DNA of 64,000 bases, taken from an uncultured bacterium. GTDB taxonomy: Bacteria; Verrucomicrobiota; Kiritimatiellia; CAIKKV01; CAITUY01. The notes beneath the pieces were generated by a model. The model was given only the letters and a program-made list of their open reading frames with translations, did no database searches and was not told the DNA's origin. Location of the stretch: contig CAITUY010000246.1 of NCBI GenBank assembly GCA_903895695.1, positions 1-64,000 on the forward strand, written 5' to 3'. Shown one piece after another: positions 27,945 through 36,628 of the stretch (the first letter of the stretch is position 1; each line of letters begins with the position of its first letter). A program made the position numbers and the translations under genes.

Positions 27945-29156
27945 ATGCTCATCCGATCCACACCGCCGTTGCACCTGACGTACTGTCTGAACGTTCACCC
28001 CGGCGAAACGTTGGCCGATGTTCGCGCGTCGATTGCGACGCATGCCCTCGACGTGCGCCGGGCCGTCTGCCCCGACCGGCCCTTCGGGCTCGGCCTGCGG
28101 TTGAGCCGCCGCGCCGTGACCGACCTTGCCGATGCCGCCGCCGTGGCGGCGCTGCGCGCCTGGCTGGCCGAGCAAGGTCTGTATGCTTTCACGCTTAACG
28201 GCTTCCCGTACGGCACGTTCCACGGCCAGGCGGTCAAGACGGAAGTCTACCGGCCGGATTGGACCGACCCGCTACGGCTCGACTACACGCGGGACCTCGC
28301 CGACTGCCTGGCCGGCCTGCTGCCGGAAGGCATAGACGGCAGCATCAGCACCGTGCCGATCTCCTACAAGAGTTGGCCGCAGGATTCGGCCGCCGAATCG
28401 CGCCTGTTCGATCACCTGGCGGCTCTGGTGGCGCACCTGCACCGCCTGCGCCTACGGACCGGCCGCGAAATCCACGTGGGCCTGGAACCGGAGCCCGATT
28501 GCACGCTGGAGTCAACACCCGAGACCGTGGCCTGGTTCGAAGGTCCTCTCGAACGCGAAGGAACCCCGCGCGTCGCGGCGCTCCTCGGGTGCCCCCGCGA
28601 CGAGGCCGCCGCCATTCTCCGACGCCACCTCGGCGTATGCGTGGATACCTGCCACCTGGCGCTTCAGTTCGAGGTTCTGGCCGACAGTCTGGCCACGCTC
28701 GTGCGGCACGGCATCCGCATCTCGAAAGTCCAGATCAGCGCGGCCATCGAAAGCGATCCCTCCCGCGCAGCCCGTGCCCGCCTGGCCGACTTTCTCGATC
28801 CAGTCTACCTGCATCAGGTCAAAGCCCGCGTGCCGGGCTGTTCCGGACTGACGTCATACCCCGACCTCCCCGCTGCCATGGCTTCACCCGACAGCGTCGC
28901 TGCCCTCTGGCGCGTCCATTTCCATGTGCCGCTCTATCTAGCCATGGACCCCGTTGTGCACTCCACGGCCGCCACCTTGGACGCCCGTTTCTGGGAAACC
29001 CTGGTCGCCGCCCCGGTTTCTCATCTTGAAATCGAGACGTATACGTTCCATGTTCTGCCCCCGTCGTTGCAGTCGGGACGGGTGGCACGCAGCATTACGC
29101 GCGAATTCGAATGGGTTATGCCCCACCTGACAGCCGCGATGTCGAAGGGCACATGA
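27945..29156 (+). CDS. eboE: EboE, metabolite-traffic TIM-barrel protein
   Basis: 403 aa. Strong match to the EboE pattern: LTYCLNVHPGETLADV at the start, FGLGLRLSRRAV, GLYAFTLNGFPYGTFHG, VYRPDWTDPLRLDYT, GSISTVPISYKSWP, then VGLEPEPDCTLE and GVCVDTCHLALQFE, the xylose-isomerase-like barrel with likely metal ligands (E, D, H). In cyanobacteria ebo genes are required for export of scytonemin precursors to the periplasm. It overlaps the first ABC gene by ATGA, tying the cluster to an exporter. Confidence 0.93.
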   Translation: MLIRSTPPLHLTYCLNVHPGETLADVRASIATHALDVRRAVCPDRPFGLGLRLSRRAVTDLADAAAVAALRAWLAEQGLYAFTLNGFPYGTFHGQAVKTEVYRPDWTDPLRLDYTRDLADCLAGLLPEGIDGSISTVPISYKSWPQDSAAESRLFDHLAALVAHLHRLRLRTGREIHVGLEPEPDCTLESTPETVAWFEGPLEREGTPRVAALLGCPRDEAAAILRRHLGVCVDTCHLALQFEVLADSLATLVRHGIRISKVQISAAIESDPSRAARARLADFLDPVYLHQVKARVPGCSGLTSYPDLPAAMASPDSVAALWRVHFHVPLYLAMDPVVHSTAATLDARFWETLVAAPVSHLEIETYTFHVLPPSLQSGRVARSITREFEWVMPHLTAAMSKGT

Positions 29157-31036
29157 CGACACAAACCTTGGGCTCGGCCCCCGAGCTATCCAACGCCACC
29201 CTGATCAGGCGCCTGTTGACGCTGACCTGGCACTACCGCGCCGGCTGCATCAAAGTCCTGGGCCTGCAACTGGTGCTGCTCGCCATCGGGTTGAGCGGCC
29301 TGGGACTCACCGGCCTCGGCATCGACTACATCCGCCATGTCGTCCAGCCCGACACCCGGGCACCGACCTGGCCGCTTCATTGGGTCCCACCCGCGCACTG
29401 GACGCCGATGATGGGCGTCGCCGCCATCGCGGCAGCGCTCCTGCTCCTCTCCCTCATCCGGGCCGTGCTGAACTTCGGTTATTCGGTCCAGGTCGCCCGC
29501 CTGCTCCAGCAGGAGGTCGTCGTCCACCTGCGCGCCCAGGTCTACGCCAAGCTCCAGCGGCTGAGTTTCCGGTTCTTCGACGATAACGCCAGCGGCTCCA
29601 TCATCAACCGCGTCACGGGCGACGTCCAGAACACCCGCCTGTTCATCGACGGTGTGATCCTGCAGGGGATCATCATGATCCTTTCGCTCGCCTTCTACCT
29701 GATCTACATGGTCAGCATTCATCCCATGTTGACGGTCGTCTGCCTGGTCACGACGCCGTTGCTGGTCATTCTATCCAGCATCTTCGCCAAGCTCGTCCGT
29801 CCCGCCTACACCTTGAATCGCGAGTTGTACGACGAGATGATCCGGGTGCTGTCGGAATCGATCCAGGGCATTCATGTGATCAAGGGATTCGCCCGCGAAC
29901 CGGAAACCACGGCCCGCTTCGCGACGACGGTGCGCAACGTGCGCGACCAGAAGCTCTGGATCATCAACCGCCTGAGCGTGTTCTCGCCGACCATCGGCTT
30001 TCTCACGCAGGTCAACATTGTCATCCTGCTGGGCTATGGAGGCACGCTGGTGATCCGGGGCGATCTGCCGCTCGGCACCGGCATGGTCGTGTTCGCCGGG
30101 CTGCTGCAGCAATTCTCCAACCAGGTGTCCAACATCAGCAACATCGCCAACAGCATGCAGGAAAGCCTGACGGCCGCCCGTCGCGTGTTCGAGGTGATCG
30201 ACGCGCCGATCGAGATCGCCAGCCCACCCAACGCCGCCCGCCTGCCGCGGGCCCGCGGCGGGGTGGAGTTCCATCACGTCTGGTACGGGTATGAGCCGGA
30301 TGCCATGGTCCTGCGCGACATCTCCTTCAAGACCGCGCCCGGGCAGTGCGTGGCCGTGGTGGGCGCCACGGGCTCCGGCAAAAGCACGCTCCTCAGCATG
30401 GTCCCGCGCTTCTACGACCCCCAGCGCGGCACCGTGCTCGTGGACGGCCTCGACGTGCGGCGCTACGAACTCGACGACCTGCGCCGCAACGTGGGCATCG
30501 TGTTCCAGGAGAACTTCCTGTTCAGCAATACCGTGGCCGCCAACATCGCGTTCGGCAACCCGCACGCCACCCGCGAGCAAATCGAGCGCGCCGCACGGAT
30601 CGCCGCCGCGCACGACTTCATCGGCGGCCTGCGCAACGGTTACGATACGGTGCTCGGTGAGGGCGGCGCCGACCTATCGGGCGGCCAGCGCCAGCGCCTG
30701 GCCATCGCGCGCGCCCTGCTGCTCGAGCCGGCCATCCTGCTGCTCGACGACCCGACCGCCGCCATCGACCCCCAGACCGAGCATGAGATCATGGATGCCA
30801 TGGAAGGCGCCATGCGCGGCCGCACCACCTTCGTGGTAGCCCACCGCCTCAGCACGCTGCGCCGGGCCGACACGATCATCGTACTCGATCGCGGCCGGGT
30901 CGTGCAGGACGGCACGCACGACGCGCTCATGGCCGCCAAGGGCCCCTACCAGCGCCTGGCCGCCTTGCAGGTGGTCGATGACGAAAGCCTGCAACTCCTC
31001 GGCCCGCTGGCCGCCGCCGGAGGGACCGCCCCATGA
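29153..31036 (+). CDS. ABC exporter half-transporter with degenerate catalytic residue
   Basis: 627 aa. An MsbA-type membrane domain of six helices occupies about 1-340 and the nucleotide-binding domain about 365-600. Motifs are Walker A GATGSGKST (about 403), the Q-loop, signature LSGGQ (about 507), Walker B with LLLDDPTAAID (Asp where the catalytic Glu normally sits) and H-loop AHRLST. The Glu-to-Asp change is a hallmark of one half of heterodimeric exporters. Its stop overlaps the start of the partner gene (ATGA), and it follows eboE by ATGA. Confidence 0.93.
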   Translation: MTTQTLGSAPELSNATLIRRLLTLTWHYRAGCIKVLGLQLVLLAIGLSGLGLTGLGIDYIRHVVQPDTRAPTWPLHWVPPAHWTPMMGVAAIAAALLLLSLIRAVLNFGYSVQVARLLQQEVVVHLRAQVYAKLQRLSFRFFDDNASGSIINRVTGDVQNTRLFIDGVILQGIIMILSLAFYLIYMVSIHPMLTVVCLVTTPLLVILSSIFAKLVRPAYTLNRELYDEMIRVLSESIQGIHVIKGFAREPETTARFATTVRNVRDQKLWIINRLSVFSPTIGFLTQVNIVILLGYGGTLVIRGDLPLGTGMVVFAGLLQQFSNQVSNISNIANSMQESLTAARRVFEVIDAPIEIASPPNAARLPRARGGVEFHHVWYGYEPDAMVLRDISFKTAPGQCVAVVGATGSGKSTLLSMVPRFYDPQRGTVLVDGLDVRRYELDDLRRNVGIVFQENFLFSNTVAANIAFGNPHATREQIERAARIAAAHDFIGGLRNGYDTVLGEGGADLSGGQRQRLAIARALLLEPAILLLDDPTAAIDPQTEHEIMDAMEGAMRGRTTFVVAHRLSTLRRADTIIVLDRGRVVQDGTHDALMAAKGPYQRLAALQVVDDESLQLLGPLAAAGGTAP

Positions 31037-32895
31037 GCAAACCGGCGCCCGACAAGCTCACCATCACCCAGTATCAGCGCGAGCGGGAGCGCGAACTCGA
31101 GAAGCGCCCCCTCGATATGGGCCTGATTCGCCGCCTGTTCGGCTATACGAGGCCGCACGCCCGGATCCGCAACTGGCTTACGCTCCTGGTGATCGTACGC
31201 GCCATCCAGCTCCCCTTTCTGGCGTGGTCGATCGGAGCGGTCATCAATGGGCCCATTACCCGCGGCGACACCCGCGGCACCATCGCCGGCTGCCTTGGAT
31301 TCGCGCTCCTGGCGGCCTCCACCCAGTTCACATTCGTCTTCCGCCAGCGCCTGGCGCTGCTGATGGGCGAACGCGTCATCCACGATATGCGCCTGCAGCT
31401 CTTCGAGCATCTCCTCGCCATGCCGTTGAGCTTCTACAACAAGACCAAGCTGGGCCGCATCATCAGCCGCATGACGACCGACGTGGAAGCCGTGCGGTCC
31501 GGTGTCCAGGACGTATTCTTTGTCACCTGCGTGCAGGGCGGCCAGATGATCGCCTCGGCCGTCATGATGCTGGTCATCGACTACCGGCTCTTCCTCGTGG
31601 TCCTGGCCATCGCGCCGGTGGTCTGGACGCTCAACCGCATCTTCCGTTCGCGCCTGAGCGCCGCCACGCGCGCCACGCAGGAAAGCTTCAGCCGGCTGAC
31701 GGCGACGCTGGCCGAATCCGTGACCGGCATCCGCGTGACCCAGGGTTTCGTGCGCCAGGACGTGAATGCCGACATCTTCCGCCAACTCGTCCAGGACCAC
31801 TCGCTCTTCAATCTCGACATGGCGCGCACATCAGGCCTGTTCCTGCCGCTGCTCGAACTCAGTTCTCAGTTCTTCACTGCCTGTCTGCTCCTGCTGGGCG
31901 GCTGGCTAGTCCTGTCGCCCCACCACTACACGACGGTCGGCACGCTGATCCAGTTCTTCTTCCTGGCCAACGTGTTCTTCAGCCCGATCCAAAGCCTGGG
32001 CAATCTTTACAACCAGGCCATGATGGCCATGGCCGGCGCGGAACGCGTCTTCCGCCTCCTGGACAGCCCGCCGGAATGGAGCGACCTGCCGACGGCGCGC
32101 GACGTCTCTATCAACGGGCGCGTTGAGTTGCGCGGCGTGACCTTCGCGTACGATCCCGGGCGGCCGGTCCTGCACGACATCAACCTGACGGCCGAGCCCG
32201 GGCAGACTGTGGCACTGGTCGGTCACACCGGCAGCGGCAAGACCTCCATCATCAGCCTCATCACCAAGTTCTACCTGCCGACTTCCGGGGAGGTCCGCAT
32301 CGACGGCGTGTCGATCCTTGACATCCGGGGACCGTCGCTACACCGGCAGATGGCGCTCATTCAGCAGCAGAACTTTGTGTTCACAGGCACCGTAATGGAA
32401 AACATTCGCGTGGGCAAACCGGCGGCGACCGACGCCGAGGTGATCGAGGCAGCGCGCAAGCTCGATTGCCTGGATCTGCTCGAAGCCCTGCCCGACGGCC
32501 TCATGACGCACGTGGGCGAACACGGCAGTGGCCTTTCCCTGGGCCAGCGCCAACTCGTCTGCTTTGTTCGCGCCTTGCTTGCCGACCCGCGCATCCTGAT
32601 CCTCGACGAAGCCACCAGTTCGATCGACACCATGACTGAGGTGCGCGTGCAGAAGGCCCTGTCCGTGCTTCTCAAGGGCCGGACCTGCTTCGTGATTGCG
32701 CACCGCCTGAGCACGGTACGCCACGCCGACCAGGTCCTGGTACTCGACCGGGGCCGCATTGTGGAACGCGGTAGCCACGCCGAACTGCTGGCCAGAAAGG
32801 GAATCTACACGAATCTCTACCGCCAGTTCGCCCGCCTGGGCCTGGGCGGCGGCCGCCCCGGTCCCTCGCCGGCCAAGCCCAAAACGACGGCGTAG
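31033..32895 (+). CDS. ABC exporter half-transporter, catalytic partner
   Basis: 620 aa. The membrane domain is at about 35-335 and the nucleotide-binding domain at about 370-600. Walker A is GHTGSGKTS, Walker B ILILDEATSSID (intact Glu) and H-loop AHRLST. The signature reads LSLGQ instead of LSGGQ. Its weak signature faces the Asp-bearing Walker B of the partner, giving one degenerate and one full ATP site. It should export a lipid-like or amphipathic compound across the inner membrane, possibly the ebo product. Last gene of the sigma-ebo string. Confidence 0.93.
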   Translation: MSKPAPDKLTITQYQRERERELEKRPLDMGLIRRLFGYTRPHARIRNWLTLLVIVRAIQLPFLAWSIGAVINGPITRGDTRGTIAGCLGFALLAASTQFTFVFRQRLALLMGERVIHDMRLQLFEHLLAMPLSFYNKTKLGRIISRMTTDVEAVRSGVQDVFFVTCVQGGQMIASAVMMLVIDYRLFLVVLAIAPVVWTLNRIFRSRLSAATRATQESFSRLTATLAESVTGIRVTQGFVRQDVNADIFRQLVQDHSLFNLDMARTSGLFLPLLELSSQFFTACLLLLGGWLVLSPHHYTTVGTLIQFFFLANVFFSPIQSLGNLYNQAMMAMAGAERVFRLLDSPPEWSDLPTARDVSINGRVELRGVTFAYDPGRPVLHDINLTAEPGQTVALVGHTGSGKTSIISLITKFYLPTSGEVRIDGVSILDIRGPSLHRQMALIQQQNFVFTGTVMENIRVGKPAATDAEVIEAARKLDCLDLLEALPDGLMTHVGEHGSGLSLGQRQLVCFVRALLADPRILILDEATSSIDTMTEVRVQKALSVLLKGRTCFVIAHRLSTVRHADQVLVLDRGRIVERGSHAELLARKGIYTNLYRQFARLGLGGGRPGPSPAKPKTTA

Positions 32896-32898
32896 GTG

Positions 32899-33323
32899 CC
32901 TGTCGGCACCACGAGAGGCGCACTTCCGTCATCTTGTCGTCCAGCGGGTCGCAGCACCCGTAATAGACCAGCCCAAACCGCGCGCAGATGCGGCTGGCAT
33001 AATCCACTTCAAATTCCTTGAACATGGGCGGGGAGACCGTGGACAGCATCTGCGCGAGGCCGAACATCCACAGGTCCTTCGTGCGCGGCTGGTCGGGATT
33101 ATAACCGGGGGCCGGCAGTTCATCGGTGTAGGCGCCGGTGCAGTGGATCAGGCTCTGGGGGCCGCATAGCAACCCCTGCTGCTCCAGTTGGTCCAGCATG
33201 CTCAAGTAGCCGTCCGTCACGCGGGTCAACAGCCCATGCATGAATTCGGGCTTATCCACCACGGCGTAGAGGGCCTTTTCCACCCCCATCCAAACGGAAA
33301 TGGGATCCCATATCGAACTGATG
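32899..33323 (-). pseudogene. Fragment of a UroD-like (MtaA/CmuA-type) gene
   Basis: An open stretch encodes SSIWDPISVWMGVEKALY, then DKPEFMHGLLTRVTDGYL and FEVDYASRICARFGLVYYGCCDPLDDKM, a middle segment of the UroD-like family. Both ends are missing: upstream it runs into the stop of the next UroD-like gene at 33324, and downstream it ends after DDKMTEV, next to the ABC gene. The remaining open frame is only a shadow of the exporter gene. A remnant of a deleted or recombined paralogue. Confidence 0.75.
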
Positions 33324-34406
33324 TCATCTTTTGCGGATCTTTGCGGCGCGATCGAAGACCTCCGTCCGGCTCACCCCGGCGGCGGCGTACATGGCGAAGA
33401 TGTTGGCATCGGGCGTCTCCGGCGGCACCGTATGCGAGGCGGCCAGGATGAACCCGCCGCCGTCCGCAGTCATGGCGGTCAGCAAGCGTTCAGTAGCGCG
33501 CCGCACGTCGTCCGCCGATCCGCGGGGCAGCAGGCCCTGCGTGTCCACGCCGCCCATGAAAGCCAGTTCGCGCCCGTACTCGCGTTTGAGTTCGAGCGGA
33601 TCCATGCCGGGGCAATTGCACTGGATCGGGTTCAGCACGTCCACGCCGATCTCGATCAAATCCGGGATGATCGACCGGATCGCGCCGCAGGAATGGTAGG
33701 CCACGATCAGATCGCGCGCCGTCCCCACTTGCACCACGCGCGCCAGGTGCGGCCGCACCAGGCTCCGCCATTGGTCCGGACTCATCATCATGCCGCCCTG
33801 GCCACCCACGTCGTCGCCGGTCCACAACCAGTCGAGCCGGAAACGACGGCAGGCCGCCTCGGCCAGCCGGACGCTGAAGTCCGCGCACCGGGCGAGCATC
33901 TCGGCCGTCTGTTCGGGAGTCTCGGCCAGGTCAATCAGCGCCTGCTCCATGCCGCGCAGCCGCCAGTACAGCTCGAACACGCAGGGCGAGACGTCGCACC
34001 CCAGGAACAGGTCAGCCGGGACCGCCGCGGCCAACGCGGCCATGGGCGACAGGAGTTCGTCGCGCTGCACATCGGGAAAGCGATAGGCGCGCAACGCCTC
34101 GGGAGAAGCACCGGACAGCGGCGCGGCGGCAATCTGGTTGAACATGCCGTCCTTGACCCAGCGGACGCCCCATGGGTCGGTGTGCCCCTCGCCATCGTGC
34201 TCGTGCACTATGCCTTCCATGGCCTGGTTGTTGCCCACCCACGTCTGCGCGATGTCGTCCCCGAAGGCCGCGGCCACGCGCGAGGCTGGAATCTCGAGCA
34301 CACGCCCCAGCCGAAGCGCCGTCTCCGGGTGGTACCACATGAAGATGGGCACTCGGTCGACCGGCTGACGCCGCAGCGCGGCGAACACTCGTTCACGTGA
34401 ATTCAT
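33324..34406 (-). CDS. Uroporphyrinogen decarboxylase-like (MtaA/CmuA-type) protein
   Basis: 360 aa. It starts MNSRERVFAALRRQPVDRVP, typical of the superfamily. Further matches are RLDWLWTGDDVGGQGGMMMSP, ARDLIVAYHSCGAIRSIIPDLIEIGVDVLNPIQ, and ELAFMGGVDTQGLLPRG. The His-Ser-Cys-Gly (HSCG) stretch is the conserved zinc/cobamide-site region of methyltransferase-type members. Start supported by AAAGGGAG just upstream. Next to a fragment of a second paralogue. Confidence 0.88.
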   Translation of the reverse strand: MNSRERVFAALRRQPVDRVPIFMWYHPETALRLGRVLEIPASRVAAAFGDDIAQTWVGNNQAMEGIVHEHDGEGHTDPWGVRWVKDGMFNQIAAAPLSGASPEALRAYRFPDVQRDELLSPMAALAAAVPADLFLGCDVSPCVFELYWRLRGMEQALIDLAETPEQTAEMLARCADFSVRLAEAACRRFRLDWLWTGDDVGGQGGMMMSPDQWRSLVRPHLARVVQVGTARDLIVAYHSCGAIRSIIPDLIEIGVDVLNPIQCNCPGMDPLELKREYGRELAFMGGVDTQGLLPRGSADDVRRATERLLTAMTADGGGFILAASHTVPPETPDANIFAMYAAAGVSRTEVFDRAAKIRKR

Positions 34407-34540
34407 GTCTCCCTTTCACCGGCGCCGACGCACCTGAATACTTACGGCTGATCATGCCCATGGCATTGTTCGTCATCTTCATCCGCAGCGCCAGGCGAAG
34501 CTGTCGTATCGCGTGCTCATAAGGTTCCTTGCTATTGCGT
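34407..34540. other. Intergenic stretch with a possible decayed coding fragment
   Basis: A minus-strand frame reads AIRQLRLALRMKMTNNAMG and resembles coding sequence in composition, but it has no start or clear family. It may be a remnant of a gene, or chance. Confidence 0.3.
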
Positions 34541-35698
34541 TCATGGACAGGGCCGGAATGACTGGTATAACGCGGGCATTGCGTCGCGCAGCGCCCGCTC
34601 ATTTTCCCAGGGGTCGCCACGGTCGTAGAACCAACGGTTGTCAGTGACCGGTGTTTCCGCGACCCGGTAAATGCCGTCGTCCCGCACATCGACCTTGCAC
34701 GGCAGCAGGCGGTTCGGCAGTTCGACATCGGACCCGTCCACTTCGGCCGGCGGAAGGATGCGGTGCGTCCCATCGCTGCGGCGCACCAGCTTCCGGCCCG
34801 AGGCATGGATCCACACGGCCGTCTCCCAGATCCTGTACACGTCCCGGTAGCGCGCCTCGGTCAACTCCGCGGGAAGGTCCTCGTCCATGCAGCGCAGAAA
34901 GTCGATGCGCTGGCACCGGCCGAAGGCGTAGTCCAGATAGCGGCGCAGGCGCGGTTCCATGCCGCGGATGAACTGCAGGTCGGGCATCCGCCAGTAGGTG
35001 TTGTGGGGATCGTAGGAGAATGCGTTTCCCATCGGATTCTGCGGATCCTGGTTCTCCCCTGAGGCGTCGGAAAAGATGGCGATCGGCAGGTCGGACCGTA
35101 ACAGGCAGACGATGGCATGACGGTCGAGCGCCACGTTCCACTCAAGGAAGTCTGAGCCACTGGCGCCGGCGCAGAGCGAGATGAGGCGGATCTTCTTCCG
35201 GCAAAGGTCCGGGGCCCGGTTGTAGGCGGCCGCAACGGCCCGGGCCGAACTGAAGATGTTGATCTGCACCGGCTCGGCGCTCGCTTCCAGGGTACGCAGG
35301 ATGAGCTCAATGCCCTGCTGCTGGAATCCCGGCACGCCCTCCATGCGGTCCGCTGGCGACGTCATCCGGGTGAACGGACCCACCCCGCAGGGAACGTTGC
35401 GGTTGAAGATGTAGTTCAGTTGCAGGATCGGAATGAACCCGGGATCGCGCGGCCCCCGGGGATCAGGCCAGAGCCCCGGCCCCGGGTCCAGGGCGACCGG
35501 CTGCCGGAAAGGCTCCGTGCAATCGAGAACCACTGCCCGGAGGTCGATCTCCGGGAGCGCATAGGCGGCCAGGATGTCGAAGTTGTCGCCTTCGTCCTGA
35601 TGCGGATGGTAGAGATCGGTGACATCAATCACCGGGAGCCGAGGCGACCGGTCCCCGGCGATCGGGCGCGATGTGGCGTCGAAAGGCGCTGTGCTCAT
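34541..35698 (-). CDS. Nucleoside-hydrolase-like protein
   Basis: 385 aa. PVIDVTDLYHPHQDEGDNFDILAAYALPEIDLRAVVLD near the start mirrors the D-D-D calcium site and following strand of inosine-uridine nucleoside hydrolases, though the acidic spacing is unusual (TDLYHPHQDEGDNFD). A later segment, DFLEWNVALDRHAIVCLLRSDLPI, is typical of the family. The C-terminal third (RCQRIDFLRCMDEDLPAEL and beyond) has no recognised match. No signal peptide. A role in cleaving an N-glycosidic bond is a guess. Upstream of the UroD-like gene on the same strand. Confidence 0.65.
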   Translation of the reverse strand: MSTAPFDATSRPIAGDRSPRLPVIDVTDLYHPHQDEGDNFDILAAYALPEIDLRAVVLDCTEPFRQPVALDPGPGLWPDPRGPRDPGFIPILQLNYIFNRNVPCGVGPFTRMTSPADRMEGVPGFQQQGIELILRTLEASAEPVQINIFSSARAVAAAYNRAPDLCRKKIRLISLCAGASGSDFLEWNVALDRHAIVCLLRSDLPIAIFSDASGENQDPQNPMGNAFSYDPHNTYWRMPDLQFIRGMEPRLRRYLDYAFGRCQRIDFLRCMDEDLPAELTEARYRDVYRIWETAVWIHASGRKLVRRSDGTHRILPPAEVDGSDVELPNRLLPCKVDVRDDGIYRVAETPVTDNRWFYDRGDPWENERALRDAMPALYQSFRPCP

Positions 35699-35814
35699 GG
35701 CTTGTTTCTTTCCGAATCGTCGCCCATTCCGCGCAACTACTCTAGAAAACGTTTGTTTCTTTGGGCGAGCGGCCCCGCGAGCCGGGATTGTTCAGCGGTC
35801 ACCGTCCCTGTGAC

Positions 35815-35912
35815 CGTGAACCAAGAACCACGCACTAAGAACTACGAACAGCCCCCTCCACCATCAACCAGCAACCATTCCCCACTCCACCCTCAACCTT
35901 CAACCTGCGCCG
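35815..35912. repeat. A/C-rich short-word tract downstream of rnc
   Basis: A run of loosely repeated words such as GAACCAAGAACCACGCACTAAGAAC and CAACCAGCAACCATTCCCCACTCC (each part shown is approximate to the tract). It ends at the stop of the RNase III gene. Similar tracts occur at 1577-1623, 8945-8995 and 27888-27940, always at gene ends. Confidence 0.55.
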
Positions 35913-36619
35913 CTACCCTTCTTCATCAGTCGCTCCACGGCTTCGAGGGCCGCAGAGGCTTCGGCCAGGCGTCGATTGCGACCGGTACCGGTGCCGACCA
36001 CGGCGCCCTCGACCAGCACCTCGACCGTGAATTGGCGGTCATGCGCCGGGCCCTCCTCCCGCACGCATCGGTAAAGGGGTCCGTGTCCGTGGCGCCGCTG
36101 CACGATCTCCTGCAGGGCGCCTTTGGGATTCTCGACGTGCACCTCGACCGGCGCCTTCAACAATGGCGCATATAGCGTCGTGAAAATCTTCTCCACCGCC
36201 TTCGTGCCGCCATCGATGAAGGCCGCCCCAACGACCGCTTCCATGCAGTCTGCCAGCACCGACTCCCGCTGCCGCCCGCCGCCCTGCTCTTCGCCGCGGC
36301 CCAGCTTGATGTAGTCGCCCAAGCCGATACCGCGGGCAATGGCGGCCAGGGCCTTGCCGCTGGTGACCCGGCTGCGCAGGTCCGTCAACTCGCCCTCGTG
36401 GGCCTCGGTGCGCGTCTTGTAGATGTGCGCGGCCACCACGAACCCCATCACGGCATCGCCCAGAAACTCCAGCCGCTGGTTGTCCGCCTCGATGTCACGC
36501 CTCTCGTAGCGGTACGACCGGTGCAGAAACGCCGTTTCGAGCAGCACCCGCTTCTTGAAGCCGTAACCCAGCTTCTTCTCCAGTGCGCGGTACGGGTTCT
36601 TCCTCAGGCTCAGCAGCAT
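35900..36619 (-). CDS. rnc: Ribonuclease III
   Basis: 239 aa. It cleaves double-stranded RNA in rRNA and mRNA processing. The signature NQRLEFLGDAVMG and the second acidic motif ADCMEAVVGAAFIDGG are intact. A C-terminal double-stranded RNA-binding domain follows (NPKGALQEIVQRR, then LVEGAVVGTGTGRNRRLAEASAALEAVERL). GAGGAG five bases before the ATG supports the start. It follows the recombinase gene by nine bases. Confidence 0.95.
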   Translation of the reverse strand: MLLSLRKNPYRALEKKLGYGFKKRVLLETAFLHRSYRYERRDIEADNQRLEFLGDAVMGFVVAAHIYKTRTEAHEGELTDLRSRVTSGKALAAIARGIGLGDYIKLGRGEEQGGGRQRESVLADCMEAVVGAAFIDGGTKAVEKIFTTLYAPLLKAPVEVHVENPKGALQEIVQRRHGHGPLYRCVREEGPAHDRQFTVEVLVEGAVVGTGTGRNRRLAEASAALEAVERLMKKGSGAG

Positions 36620-36628
36620 GGCAGCTCC

